Below are positions 1 to 7,933 of a stretch of DNA of 64,000 nucleotides, in pieces. The DNA is from Caulobacter ginsengisoli (GTDB lineage: Bacteria > Pseudomonadota > Alphaproteobacteria > Caulobacterales > Caulobacteraceae): contig NZ_JAUSVS010000002.1 of assembly GCF_030814835.1 (NCBI RefSeq), positions 248,001-312,000 on the forward strand, in the 5' to 3' direction. A program made the translations under genes and the position numbers. The notes beneath the pieces are model-generated. The model was not told where the DNA came from and did no database searches. It saw nothing but the letters and a program-made list of their open reading frames with translations. The first letter of the stretch is position 1, and each line of letters opens with the position of its first letter.

Positions 1-2718
1 ACCGACATCCTGGCGAGCGATCCCGACCAGCGGCTGGCCGAGATACTGGCGGCCACGCTTGCCGCCGCCGATGAACCGGACACCGAGGCGGTCGGCCGGC
101 GACTGCGCGAGCTGAAGGGCGACCTGCACCTGCTGACCGCCCTGGCGGACCTGGGCGGGGTCTGGGACCTGGACGCGGTGACCGGGGCGCTCAGCCGCTT
201 CGCCGATGCGGCGCTGGCCACGGCCCTGATCCAGGCGGCCCGCATCGAGGCCGATCGCGGGCGGCTGGCGGCGCCGCAGCCGGGCCCGGCGGGACCGATC
301 CCCGGCTTCTTCTGCCTGGCCATGGGCAAGCACGGGGCCTTCGAGCTCAACTATTCCAGCGATATCGACATCTCGATCTTCTACGAGCCCGATCTGCTGC
401 CCCTGCTGGACGGCGCCGAGTCGGCGGAAACGGCGGTCAGGCTGACCCAGCATGTCGCCCGGCTGCTGCAGGACCGCACGGCCGACGGCTATGTGTTCCG
501 GGTCGACCTGCGCCTGCGCCCCGACCCATCCTCGACCCCGCCGGCGGTGCCGGTCGAGGCCGCCTTCGCCTATTACGAGACGGTGGGCCAGAACTGGGAG
601 CGGGCGGCCTTCATCAAGGCCCGGGTGGCGGCCGGCGACATCGTCCGGGGCCAGGCCTTCCTGGACGAGCTGCAGCCCTTCATCTGGCGCAAGAACCTGG
701 ACTTCGGGGCCATCGCCGACATCCATTCGATCAAGCGTCAGATCCATGTCCACAAGGTCGACGACCGCCTGACCGCCAAGGGCGCCGATCTCAAGCTGGG
801 CCATGGCGGCATCCGCGAGATCGAGTTCTACGCCCAGACCCAGCAGCTGATCCTGGGCGGCCGCCACCCCGACCTGCGCGCCCCGCGCACGGTCGACGCC
901 CTGGCCCTCCTGGCCCGCGACGGCCAGATCACCGAGGAAACCGCCGGCTACATGACGGCCGCCTACCGCGACCTGCGGGCCCTGGAGCACCGCGCGCAGA
1001 TGCTGGCCGACGACCAGACGCACAAACTTCCGGAGGCCGACGGCGACCGCAAACGAGTGGCGGCGCTGTGGGGTCACGACAATCTGCGCACCTTCGATGC
1101 GACGGTGGGCAAGCTGCTGCAGGGGGTCAACCGCCGCTATGGCGAGCTGTTCCAGGGCGAAGAACAGCTGTCCTCGAAATTCGGCAGTCTGGTCTTCACC
1201 GGGGTCGAGGACGATCCCGAGACCCTGGCCACCCTCAAGCGCATGGGCTTTTCCAATCCGGCCCAGGTTTCCCAGGCCATCCGCAGCTGGCACCACGGCC
1301 GCATCGCCGCCACCCGCACCGAGCGGGGCCGCGAGCTGTTCACCCGCCTGGCCCCCCGCCTGCTCGACGCCATGGCCGCCACCGGCGCGCCGGACGCGGC
1401 CTTCAACCGGTTCTCGGACTTCTTCTCGCGCCTCAGCTCCGGCGTGCAGGTGCAGTCGCTGTTCCTGGCCCAGCCGAAGATATTCGAACTGGTGGTGCAG
1501 GTGATGGCCTTCGCCCCGCAGCTGGCCTCGACCCTGGCCCGGCGGCCGGCGGCGCTGGACGCCCTGCTGGACCCGGCCTTCTTCGCCCCGTTCGAGGCGG
1601 GGCAGGGGGAGGGGGCCTTCCGCGCCGCCCTGGCCGCGGCGGAGGGCTTTGAACAGGCCATGGACGCCGCCCGCCGGGTCCACCGCGAGCAGGCCTTCCG
1701 CATCGGGGTGCAGGTGATCAGCGGCTCGGCGACCGCCGCCGACGCCGGCGCCGCCTTCGCCGACCTGGCCGACCTGACCATCCAGGGCCTGGCCCCCGCC
1801 GCCCTGGCCGAGACCGTGCGGCAGGGCGGAACCTTCCCCGGCCAGGCAGCGGTGGTGGCGCTGGGCAAGTGCGGCTCGCGGGAGATGACCGCCCGCTCGG
1901 ACCTGGACCTGATGGTGCTCTATCGCTCGGACGTCCCGGGCGCGGCCTCGTCGATCCGGGAATGGGCGGCGGAGGTGTTCTTCGGCCGCTTCACCCAGCG
2001 GCTGATCGCGGCCCTCTCGGCGCCCACGGCCGAGGGCGGGCTCTACGAGGTCGACATGCAGCTGCGCCCGACCGGCAGCAAGGGGCCGATCTCGGTCAGC
2101 ATGACCGCCTTCCACAGCTACTACGAGGGCGAGGCCGAGACCTGGGAGATGCTGGCCCTGACCCGGGCGCGGGTGGTCTGGGCCAGTTCCGACGATTTCG
2201 CGCGGGAGAGCGTGGCCGCCATCGACGCGGCCCTGCGCCGGCCGCGCGATGCGGCCCGCACCGCCGCCGACGTGCGCGAAATGCGTCAGCTGATGGAGGA
2301 CGAGCGCCCGCCCCAGGGCGACTGGGACCTCAAGCTGGCCCCCGGCGGCCTGGTCGATATCGAGTTCGCCGCCCAGTATCTGCAGCTGATCGGGGCGGCC
2401 GGCGGCGGGCCGCTGGAGCCCAACACCGGCGCGGCCCTGGCGGCCCTGGCGGCGGCCGGAGCGGCCCCGGCGGCGGCTCTGGACGATTTGACGCAGGGCT
2501 GGCGGCTGCAGCAGGACGTCGGCCAGCTGCTGAAGGTGGCCCTGGCGGACGGCGCCGATCCGGCCCAGGAACCCAATGCGCTCAAGGCCTTACTGGCGCG
2601 GGCCGGGGGCGCCAAGACATTGCCGGCGCTGCGCAAACGGCTCGACGCGGCCCAGGCCAGGGCCAGAGCCGCCTACCTGAACCTGTTGGGCGACGGAAGC
2701 GGTCCCGCCCCACGTTGA
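1..2718 (+). CDS. glnE: Bifunctional glutamine synthetase adenylyltransferase/adenylyl-removing enzyme, 5'-truncated by the window
   Basis: Adds AMP to, and removes it from, glutamine synthetase in response to PII, setting ammonia assimilation in the cytoplasm. The reading frame is open from base 1, so the N-terminus lies outside the window; about 905 residues remain, against about 946 in E. coli GlnE. Two nucleotidyltransferase cores are visible: the adenylyl-removing one near bases 322-390 (MGKHGAFELNYSSDIDIS, with the D-x-D pair) and the adenylyl-transferase one near 1855-1930 (ALGKCGSREMTARSDLDLM). Each is followed by a GlnE-type helical segment containing an LRLRPD or LRPTGSKG signature. 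A GTG at 178 could be mistaken for the start but is internal. The gene ends 34 bases before the EF-hand gene and no terminator is visible between them. Identity is secure. Confidence 0.96.
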   Translation, partial: TDILASDPDQRLAEILAATLAAADEPDTEAVGRRLRELKGDLHLLTALADLGGVWDLDAVTGALSRFADAALATALIQAARIEADRGRLAAPQPGPAGPIPGFFCLAMGKHGAFELNYSSDIDISIFYEPDLLPLLDGAESAETAVRLTQHVARLLQDRTADGYVFRVDLRLRPDPSSTPPAVPVEAAFAYYETVGQNWERAAFIKARVAAGDIVRGQAFLDELQPFIWRKNLDFGAIADIHSIKRQIHVHKVDDRLTAKGADLKLGHGGIREIEFYAQTQQLILGGRHPDLRAPRTVDALALLARDGQITEETAGYMTAAYRDLRALEHRAQMLADDQTHKLPEADGDRKRVAALWGHDNLRTFDATVGKLLQGVNRRYGELFQGEEQLSSKFGSLVFTGVEDDPETLATLKRMGFSNPAQVSQAIRSWHHGRIAATRTERGRELFTRLAPRLLDAMAATGAPDAAFNRFSDFFSRLSSGVQVQSLFLAQPKIFELVVQVMAFAPQLASTLARRPAALDALLDPAFFAPFEAGQGEGAFRAALAAAEGFEQAMDAARRVHREQAFRIGVQVISGSATAADAGAAFADLADLTIQGLAPAALAETVRQGGTFPGQAAVVALGKCGSREMTARSDLDLMVLYRSDVPGAASSIREWAAEVFFGRFTQRLIAALSAPTAEGGLYEVDMQLRPTGSKGPISVSMTAFHSYYEGEAETWEMLALTRARVVWASSDDFARESVAAIDAALRRPRDAARTAADVREMRQLMEDERPPQGDWDLKLAPGGLVDIEFAAQYLQLIGAAGGGPLEPNTGAALAALAAAGAAPAAALDDLTQGWRLQQDVGQLLKVALADGADPAQEPNALKALLARAGGAKTLPALRKRLDAAQARARAAYLNLLGDGSGPAPR

Positions 2719-2752
2719 ACGGGCCGGGGATGGGTCATGGAGAGACCTTAGA

Positions 2753-3223
2753 ATGAAACTGTTTCTGACTGTCGCCGGCGCGGCCCTGCTGATCGCCGGA
2801 TCCGCGCTGGCCCCCTCTTCCTTTGCTCAGGGGGCTGGCGGCGCCAAGGCTGACACCAACGGCGACGGCAAGGTGAGCCTGGCCGAGTTCAAGGCCGCCC
2901 GCGTGACGATGATGCTGCGCGCCGACGCCAACAAGGACGGCAAGCTCAGCCAGACCGAGCTGCAGACAGCCCGGGCCATGCGCGCCAGCAAAAGGGGCGG
3001 CGATGACGCGGCCAAGCCGGGCGGCGGTGAAGGCGGGGGCGGCAGACTGTTCGCCATGGCCGACGCCAATCACGACGGCTTCCTCGACAAGTCGGAAATC
3101 GGCAAACTGTCCGAGCGGCGCTTCCAGCGCATGGACGTCGACGGCGACGGCCAGCTGAGCGCCAGCGAACTGGCGGCCGGCCGCCAGCAGCGCGGAATGG
3201 GTGGCCAGGGTGGCGGGCTCTGA
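2753..3223 (+). CDS. Secreted EF-hand calcium-binding protein
   Basis: A 156-residue protein with an N-terminal signal peptide (residues 1 to about 26, cleavage probably after SSFAQ). It carries four DxDxDG-type EF-hand loops starting near residues 34 (DTNGDGKVSLAEF), 58 (DANKDGKLSQTEL), 104 (DANHDGFLDKSEI) and 128 (DVDGDGQLSASEL). The Gly-rich linker at 82-97 splits them into two pairs. It should bind calcium, or another divalent metal, in the periplasm or outside the cell. A GGAGAG ribosome site precedes the ATG. It lies just upstream of a sigma/anti-sigma/metal-sensor operon, so a role in metal or envelope sensing is plausible but is inferred from position only. Confidence 0.85.
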   Translation: MKLFLTVAGAALLIAGSALAPSSFAQGAGGAKADTNGDGKVSLAEFKAARVTMMLRADANKDGKLSQTELQTARAMRASKRGGDDAAKPGGGEGGGGRLFAMADANHDGFLDKSEIGKLSERRFQRMDVDGDGQLSASELAAGRQQRGMGGQGGGL

Positions 3224-3279
3224 CGCCTTCCCATCGGTCAACCGGGGCCCGCAGGGGTCGCGGTCCTATGGAGTAACGG

Positions 3280-3831
3280 TTGAAATCCCAGGGCGGCGAT
3301 CCGGACGAAGAGCTGGTGGTCCGGGTGGGGCGGGGCGATCCCGCCGCCATCCAGGCGCTGATGGCCCGCAAGCTGCCGCGCATGCTGCAGCTGGCGCGCC
3401 GGATGCTGGACGACGCCATCGAGGCCGAGGACGTCACCCAGGAGCTGTTCCTGCGGGCCTGGAAACAGGCGCCGTCCTGGCAGCCCGGCGTAGCCCGGTT
3501 CGACACCTGGCTGCACCGGGTGGCGGTCAATCTCTGCTACGACCGGCTGCGGCGGCGGCGCGAGACCCTGATGGCCGAACCGCCCGAGCAGGCGGACCTG
3601 GGTCCCGCGCCGGACCGGGGCCTGCAGGCCCGGGACACCGGCCGGCGGGTCGAGGCGGCGCTGGCGGCCCTGCCGGATCGGCAACGCGAGGCGGTGGTGC
3701 TGTGTCATTATCAGGAGCTGAGCAATATCGACGCGGCGGCCCTGATGAGCGTCAGTGTCGAGGCGTTGGAAAGTCTGCTGTCCCGAGCCCGGCGGGCTCT
3801 GCGCGCGGCTTTGGCCGACATGAGGGAATGA
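3280..3831 (+). CDS. ECF (sigma-70 family) RNA polymerase sigma factor, CnrH-like
   Basis: A 183-residue extracytoplasmic-function sigma factor. Region 2 lies near residues 25-85 (core-binding helix around EAEDVTQELFLRAWK, then the DNA-melting segment FDTWLHRVAVNLCYDRLRRRR). Region 4 lies near 125-178 (LPDRQREAVVLCHYQELS, then the helix-turn-helix with SRARRALR). The TTG start at 3280 follows GGAGTAACGG, the best ribosome site available. The next two genes are a small membrane protein and a periplasmic Metal_resist-type sensor, which is the order of sigma/anti-sigma/sensor metal systems such as CnrH-CnrY-CnrX. The ligand cannot be read from the sequence. The target promoters are unknown; autoregulation is common for this class. 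Confidence 0.87.
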   Translation: MKSQGGDPDEELVVRVGRGDPAAIQALMARKLPRMLQLARRMLDDAIEAEDVTQELFLRAWKQAPSWQPGVARFDTWLHRVAVNLCYDRLRRRRETLMAEPPEQADLGPAPDRGLQARDTGRRVEAALAALPDRQREAVVLCHYQELSNIDAAALMSVSVEALESLLSRARRALRAALADMRE

Positions 3832-3835
3832 GGCG

Positions 3836-4288
3836 ATGGGCATGATGGATCGCACGAGGTTCGAGGCGCTGGCCGAGGCGTTCGGCGGGCGGATCGACCT
3901 GTGGCCGGACGCCGAGCGGGAGGCTGCCTGGCGGTTCGTGGCCGAACAGGGCGAGACGGCCCGCGCGCTGCTGGCCGACGCCGCCAGCCTGGACGAGCAG
4001 CTGCAGGAACTGCGTCCGCCGCAGCCCTCGGCCGCCCTGCGCCAGGCCATCCTGGACGCCGCCCCGCGCCTGCGGGCCGGCCGCTCCCGGCTGTGGCGCT
4101 GGCTGACCGGGGCCGGCCTGGGCGCTGGCCTGGCCGCCGCCTGCGCCGCCGGCGTCCTGGCGGGAGCCGTCAGCACAGGACCTTCCGCCGACGCCACGGC
4201 CGACGCCCTGATGGCCGCCAGCGATGACGGCGCCGCGCTTGGACCGGTCGAAAGTCTCGGATCGGTCGATACGGAGAGCAATTCGTGA
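3836..4288 (+). CDS. Putative membrane-anchored anti-sigma factor
   Basis: A 150-residue protein starting 4 bases after the sigma-factor stop; an ATG at 3845 is an alternative start. An N-terminal cytoplasmic helical part (about 1-80, with LWPDAEREAAWRFV) is followed by a positively charged hinge (RAGRSRLWRWL), one transmembrane helix near 86-108 (Gly/Ala-rich) and a short periplasmic tail. This is the topology of single-pass anti-sigma factors that hold an ECF sigma at the membrane. No classical zinc-binding HxxxCxxC motif is present. Its function is inferred from its place between an ECF sigma factor and a periplasmic sensor. The stop overlaps the next start by 4 bases (GTGA), indicating translational coupling. 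Confidence 0.65.
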   Translation: MGMMDRTRFEALAEAFGGRIDLWPDAEREAAWRFVAEQGETARALLADAASLDEQLQELRPPQPSAALRQAILDAAPRLRAGRSRLWRWLTGAGLGAGLAAACAAGVLAGAVSTGPSADATADALMAASDDGAALGPVESLGSVDTESNS

Positions 4289-4797
4289 AGCCACGCTGGC
4301 TCTATGTCGCGCTGATCGTCTCAGTCGCCCTGAACCTGTTCCTGGGCGGGCTGATCGTCGGCGCGGTGGTGGTGGGGCGGCGAGTGGCCGAGGCTCAGCC
4401 CGTGGGCGCCGGAGTCCTGAAATCGCCGATCTGGCGGGCCGGCGACGGCCTGGCCCAGCCCTATCGCCGGGAGTTCCGCAAGACGGTGCGCGAGGCGGTG
4501 CTGGCGACCCGCGACGACATCCGCGAGGGCCGCCGCCTGCGCCAGGACGCCCTCGCCCAGATGGGCCAGCCGACCTATGACATCGCCGCGGTCGAGGCCC
4601 AGCTGCAGCGCGGCCGGGCCCTGGACCAGAAGGCGCGGGGCCAGGTCGAGGCGGCCATCCTGCGCTTTGCCGCCACCCTGCCGCCAGACCAGCGGGCCAT
4701 CCTCTCCGAAGGCATGCGCAAGCCGACGCGGCCGGTCAGGCCGGCGGACGCAAACGCGCCAGAGCTGGCGCCACCCAGCGCGCCGCCAAGGCCTTGA
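4285..4797 (+). CDS. Periplasmic heavy-metal sensor / Metal_resist (CnrX/Spy-like) protein
   Basis: A 170-residue protein with an N-terminal signal anchor (about 7-29, hydrophobic, preceded by KPRW) and a periplasmic all-helical region about 45-150 rich in Arg, Glu and Gln, as in the CnrX/Spy/ZraP group (Pfam Metal_resist type). In the Cnr system the sensor works through the anti-sigma factor to release the sigma factor when metal binds; the same role is inferred here. The start is GTG, overlapping the upstream stop. The Pro-rich C-terminal 20 residues (from PTRPVRP) are encoded antisense to the end of the convergent sulfotransferase gene, a 62-base 3' overlap. No His- or Cys-rich metal site is obvious, so the ligand is open. 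Confidence 0.72.
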   Translation: MKPRWLYVALIVSVALNLFLGGLIVGAVVVGRRVAEAQPVGAGVLKSPIWRAGDGLAQPYRREFRKTVREAVLATRDDIREGRRLRQDALAQMGQPTYDIAAVEAQLQRGRALDQKARGQVEAAILRFAATLPPDQRAILSEGMRKPTRPVRPADANAPELAPPSAPPRP

Positions 4798-5836
4798 TCT
4801 CGTCGCTGGCGGCGGCGCGGCGGGCGGCCCGGTCGTCGACGAAGGCCTGATCGCCCCGGCGGGCATTGAAGCCGGTGACGGCGCGCATGGCCCGCGGATC
4901 GGCCTCCAGGCCGAACAGCGGCGCGATCACGGTTTCGACCGCGTCCGGCAGGTCGTCATAGGCGATGGCCCGGCCGCCTTGGGCAAGCCCATCGGCCGCC
5001 GCCGCGCAGATCTGCCCCAGCGCCTGGGCGCAGAAGGCGTCAGCCGAGAGGCCCTGGCCGCCCGCCCCGGCGTCCACCAGGCCCTGCGTCATCTCCGGCG
5101 CCCGGTCCCGCTGCTGCGAGAGCAGCACCTCGACCGGGTCGCGATACAGGAAGACCCAGGGCGTCCGCGGAAAGGCCAGGCGGAAGGTCGCCAGGTCGAG
5201 GATGGAGAGGGCGTCGGTCTTGATCACGAAGCTGCGCGCGCCGCCGGCCAGCACCGCCGTCACCGCGCGCAGCCGCCGGGCCCGCTCGGCGTCGTCGGCC
5301 GCGCGGTCGAAGCGGTTGAAGCGCAGCACATCGGCGACGGCGCGGGGCTCGGACAGGGCCAGCACCCCCGGCAGGGCGCCGAGCATCCGTGAGGTCAGGG
5401 TCGAGCCGCAGCGCGACATATGGAAGACGATGCCGGCCGGGTCGGCCCCGCTGGCGTCGGCCAGCGCGGCGAACGGCGTGCGCACGTCCAGGAAGCGATT
5501 GAGCGGCCGGCGGGACCAGCTGTAGGCGTCGTGGTTGTGAAAGGGCGCGGCCAGGGGCTCGCCGCCGGTCTGGACCCAATGGACCAGCGGCGGCCAGCGG
5601 CGGCTGTCGAGATACGACAGCGTCCAGCCCGGCCCTGGTGGCGGTTGCGGCAGCACCGGCGTGCCAGGTCCGATGCCGACCGGGCCAGGATCCCAGGGCC
5701 AGCCGCCCTGCGCCGGAGCGCCAAGCTCGGTCAGGCGGCGGCGAAAGGCGTCCTGGTCCAGCGCCCACAGCTCGTTCTGCCGGGCCGGATCGGCCAGCAC
5801 TGTCTGGCGTACGGCTTCCCAGGCGTCAGCCGGCAT
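4736..5836 (-). CDS. Sulfotransferase-family protein
   Basis: A 366-residue protein predicted to transfer sulfate from PAPS. The start chosen is the ATG at 5836 (MPADAWEAVRQ); upstream in-frame sequence is a shadow of the preceding gene. A PAPS 5'-phosphosulfate loop is visible at residues 139-147 (HMSRCGSTL) and a 3'-phosphate-binding region further on (VIKTDALSILD ... TPWVFLYRDPVEVLLSQQ). The first 130 residues form a separate N-terminal region with WPPLVHW and a conserved-looking SWSRRPLNRFL stretch. It overlaps the beta-hydroxylase gene by 11 bases, so the two are translationally coupled. The acceptor substrate is unknown; the coupling to a 2-oxoglutarate-dependent hydroxylase suggests successive modification of one molecule, which is inference. 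Confidence 0.8.
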   Translation of the reverse strand: MPADAWEAVRQTVLADPARQNELWALDQDAFRRRLTELGAPAQGGWPWDPGPVGIGPGTPVLPQPPPGPGWTLSYLDSRRWPPLVHWVQTGGEPLAAPFHNHDAYSWSRRPLNRFLDVRTPFAALADASGADPAGIVFHMSRCGSTLTSRMLGALPGVLALSEPRAVADVLRFNRFDRAADDAERARRLRAVTAVLAGGARSFVIKTDALSILDLATFRLAFPRTPWVFLYRDPVEVLLSQQRDRAPEMTQGLVDAGAGGQGLSADAFCAQALGQICAAAADGLAQGGRAIAYDDLPDAVETVIAPLFGLEADPRAMRAVTGFNARRGDQAFVDDRAARRAAASDEIKALAARWVAPALARLRPPA

Positions 5837-6404
5837 CGGCGCGCCAGGCCATTTCGGCCTCCTCGAAGACGCCGCGCACCCAGTCGTTGACCGGGCCGTC
5901 GATGACCAGATGCACCCGGACAATCTGGCTGCGGTTGTCGACGCTGTGCGGCAGGTTGAAGTCGGCGTACCAGGCCTCGCCCTCGCGCATGTCCAGCCGC
6001 TGGCCGCGCAGCCGGAAATCGACCAGCGGGCTGGTGACGATGGGCACATGGAAGCGGACCTGGCCGTCGGCGAAACCCAGGTTGCCGTCGCTGTGTTCCA
6101 GGATGGCCGAGCCGGCCGCCAGCCGCAGCAGCCGCACCGATTCCAGCGCCATCGGGAAGGCGGTCAGCACCTCTCGGAAATAGGGGAAGCGGGCCATGTG
6201 GACCGTGTCGCGATAGTCGCCGCCGGGCATCGGGGCCGTGCGCCGGACGTGGCCGTCGATGGAGCGCAGGGCCAGGACCGTCCAGTCGCCCTCGTAGTGG
6301 GCGCGGTTGACGTGCGGCAGCCACTCTTCCGGCCCGACCTTGGCCAGGTCGGCCTGCAGGGCGGCGACGTCGAAGCTGACCGGCAGGTTGAAGGCGTCCA
6401 GCAT
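5826..6404 (-). CDS. Aspartyl/asparaginyl beta-hydroxylase domain protein
   Basis: A 192-residue cytoplasmic protein resembling the Asp/Asn beta-hydroxylase fold (Asp_Arg_Hydrox), a 2-oxoglutarate/Fe(II) dioxygenase. Candidate metal ligands are the HSD triad H104 and D106 (ILEHSDGNLG) with H153 (NLPHSVDN). R163 in the following RVHLVID strand would hold the 2-oxoglutarate carboxylate. The ATG at 6404 overlaps the acetyltransferase stop (TGATG), and the 3' end overlaps the sulfotransferase start, so all three genes form one coupled operon. The bacterial family is best known for peptide or lipid-related hydroxylations, but the substrate here cannot be deduced. Confidence 0.8.
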   Translation of the reverse strand: MLDAFNLPVSFDVAALQADLAKVGPEEWLPHVNRAHYEGDWTVLALRSIDGHVRRTAPMPGGDYRDTVHMARFPYFREVLTAFPMALESVRLLRLAAGSAILEHSDGNLGFADGQVRFHVPIVTSPLVDFRLRGQRLDMREGEAWYADFNLPHSVDNRSQIVRVHLVIDGPVNDWVRGVFEEAEMAWRADAG

Positions 6405-6910
6405 CAGCTTTCCGGCCGCCACATCATCCGCAGGTAAAGCTCGGCGACCTCGGTCTGCCGGAAGCCGAGGCGGCGGTAGAGGCCGATACAGGGATCGTTG
6501 TCGGAAGCGACCTCCAGCTGCACCGGCAGGCCGTCGGTGGCGGCCTTGGCCATCAGGTCGTGCATGATGGCCGTGCCGATGCCGCGGTTGCGCTGCTCGG
6601 GGACGATGGCCTGGTCGACCAGGTGGACCAGGCTCGGCTCGCGATCGACGACGATGCGGCCGATCGGCTCGCCGTCCAGTTCGACAATGTCGAAGCGGGC
6701 GTCCGGGAACTCCCGCTCGTAGCTGACGGTCTGGGCCTGGAACTGGTGCTGCATGACCTGGGCCCGGAAGCCCGGCTCGACCAGGTCCCATTCCGGCAGC
6801 CGGGAGTTGCAGAACAGCACGAAGCGGAACAGCTGGTCGTCGGGCGTTTCGGGCCGCAGTTCGAGCCGGCCGTGCGGCCAGTCGATGGCGATGATCTCGG
6901 ACTTGCCCAC
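6404..6910 (-). CDS. GNAT-family N-acetyltransferase
   Basis: About 168 residues with the acetyl-CoA-binding motif A of GNAT enzymes (VPEQRNRGIGTAIMHDLM) and the C-terminal motif B pattern (DNDPCIGLYRRLGFRQTE). This is the canonical fold for acetylating an amine or small molecule with acetyl-CoA. The start is uncertain: a GTG at 6910 (VGKSEIIAIDW) fits the domain boundary, whereas a longer frame to 6988 would run over the divergent promoter region and the start of the DUF6916-like gene. It is first in a three-gene minus-strand operon with the beta-hydroxylase and sulfotransferase (TGATG overlap). The acceptor is unknown. Confidence 0.8.
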   Translation of the reverse strand: MGKSEIIAIDWPHGRLELRPETPDDQLFRFVLFCNSRLPEWDLVEPGFRAQVMQHQFQAQTVSYEREFPDARFDIVELDGEPIGRIVVDREPSLVHLVDQAIVPEQRNRGIGTAIMHDLMAKAATDGLPVQLEVASDNDPCIGLYRRLGFRQTEVAELYLRMMWRPES

Positions 6911-6980
6911 GCAACGACGCCCTGGCTTGTCGCCGACTGCACGGCTGCCTAGAACACATGGATAGACCACGGAGCCCCCG

Positions 6981-7274
6981 ATGACCAAGCTGCTGATGCG
7001 GGAAGATTTCGAGCCTCATATCGGCAAGCAGTTCCGCTTCGTGGGCGCCGAGTTCAGCCTGCCGCTCGACCGTATCGAAGGCAGCGGCGAGCAACCCCCG
7101 GGGTATGCGCGGCCGCCGTTCGTCCTGATCTTCCGCGGGCCCAAGCCGGGGCCGGTGCTGCCGGGCGGCATCTACGACGTCGAGGTCGAGACGGGCGAGA
7201 CCTTCTGGATCCACGTGTCTCCGATCCAGACCATGGCCGCCGACCGGCAGGAATATCAGTCGGTGATGGCCTGA
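6981..7274 (+). CDS. Small DUF6916-like protein
   Basis: A 97-residue protein with no signal peptide or membrane segment. The pattern is an N-terminal FEPHIGKQFRF segment, a central Pro/Gly-rich PPFVLIFRGPKPGPVLPGGIY turn region and a C-terminal ETFWIHVSPIQ strand. This matches my memory of the DUF6916 family, short beta-rich proteins often found near tail-collar/MdpB-type proteins. Three such genes lie just downstream on the opposite strand, which supports the match. GGAGCCCCC precedes the ATG at a good distance. A shared hairpin terminator separates it from those genes. The function is unknown; a chaperone or assembly role for the collar proteins is only a guess from the neighbourhood. Confidence 0.62.
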   Translation: MTKLLMREDFEPHIGKQFRFVGAEFSLPLDRIEGSGEQPPGYARPPFVLIFRGPKPGPVLPGGIYDVEVETGETFWIHVSPIQTMAADRQEYQSVMA

Positions 7275-7282
7275 AACGAAAA

Positions 7283-7306
7283 CCGCCAGACCCTGAGGTC
7301 TGGCGG
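7283..7306. terminator. Bidirectional hairpin terminator between convergent genes
   Basis: A perfect 10-bp stem (CCGCCAGACC / GGTCTGGCGG) closes a 4-base loop (CTGA), placed 8 bases after the DUF6916-like stop and 30 bases after the tail-collar stop. Read on the minus strand, the stem is followed by TTTTCGTTT, a good uridine tract for transcripts of the collar genes. Confidence 0.85.
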
Positions 7307-7335
7307 CTGACGTAAACCAGTCTCTCGCCCGCGCT

Positions 7336-7881
7336 CTAGTTGTGCGACGGGAAGATGCCCTGTAGCGCGATGATGAAATTCAGCACCAGGAAGGGCTGGC
7401 GGTTTTCGTGCGGCTGGCTGCCGCCCTGGTTGCCCGACGAGCCGGGGTTCAGAGCGGTGTTGGCGCTGCCGTTGCCATAGATGTTGACGTTCTGGGTCCC
7501 GCCGCCCTGGAGGGCGGCGATGGCCGGGGCCAGCACCTTGGTGGCGGCCGGGGTGGCGTTGGCGGCGGTGGCGGTGACCGCCACGTTGCTGGCCATCATG
7601 AAGTGGTTGTGAGCGGGCATCTCGCTCAGGGTGACGGTATGGAATTCCTGACCGCCGGCCTGACCCTCGATGAAGTTGTTGCTCTGATGGATGGGCGTGC
7701 GACCGCGGAAGTCGGGGAGGGCGAAGGTGGTCTGGCCGTTGCCGCCGTAGGTCGTGCCCAGGATGGAGAACAGGGCCTGGTTCTGGTTAATCGGCAGAAA
7801 CTGGCCGTTGCAGAAGGCCCAGCCCTTGGGGCTGAAGTTCCAGGAGATGATCTTGATTTCGCCCATGAATGGCTGGGACAT
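7336..7881 (-). CDS. Phage tail collar domain protein (microcystin-dependent protein MdpB-like), copy 3
   Basis: A 181-residue protein of the tail-collar/MdpB family. The collar domain fills the first 65 residues: MSQPFMGEIKI, NFSPKGWAFCNGQ, LPINQNQALFSILGTTYGG and FALPDFRGRTPIH. A Gly/Asn/Ala-rich middle part and the family's C-terminal QPFLVLNFIIALQGIFPS follow. Such domains cap phage or R-type tail fibres, but stand-alone bacterial copies like this one are common and their role is unsettled. There is no signal peptide. It is the most downstream of three tandem paralogues on the minus strand, 52 bases after copy 2. No capsid, sheath or baseplate gene is nearby, so this does not look like a prophage. 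Confidence 0.88.
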   Translation of the reverse strand: MSQPFMGEIKIISWNFSPKGWAFCNGQFLPINQNQALFSILGTTYGGNGQTTFALPDFRGRTPIHQSNNFIEGQAGGQEFHTVTLSEMPAHNHFMMASNVAVTATAANATPAATKVLAPAIAALQGGGTQNVNIYGNGSANTALNPGSSGNQGGSQPHENRQPFLVLNFIIALQGIFPSHN

Positions 7882-7933
7882 GATGTCGATCCTGCGAAAA
7901 GGTTGCCGGCGCGCCGGATGATTGTCTCAGGTC

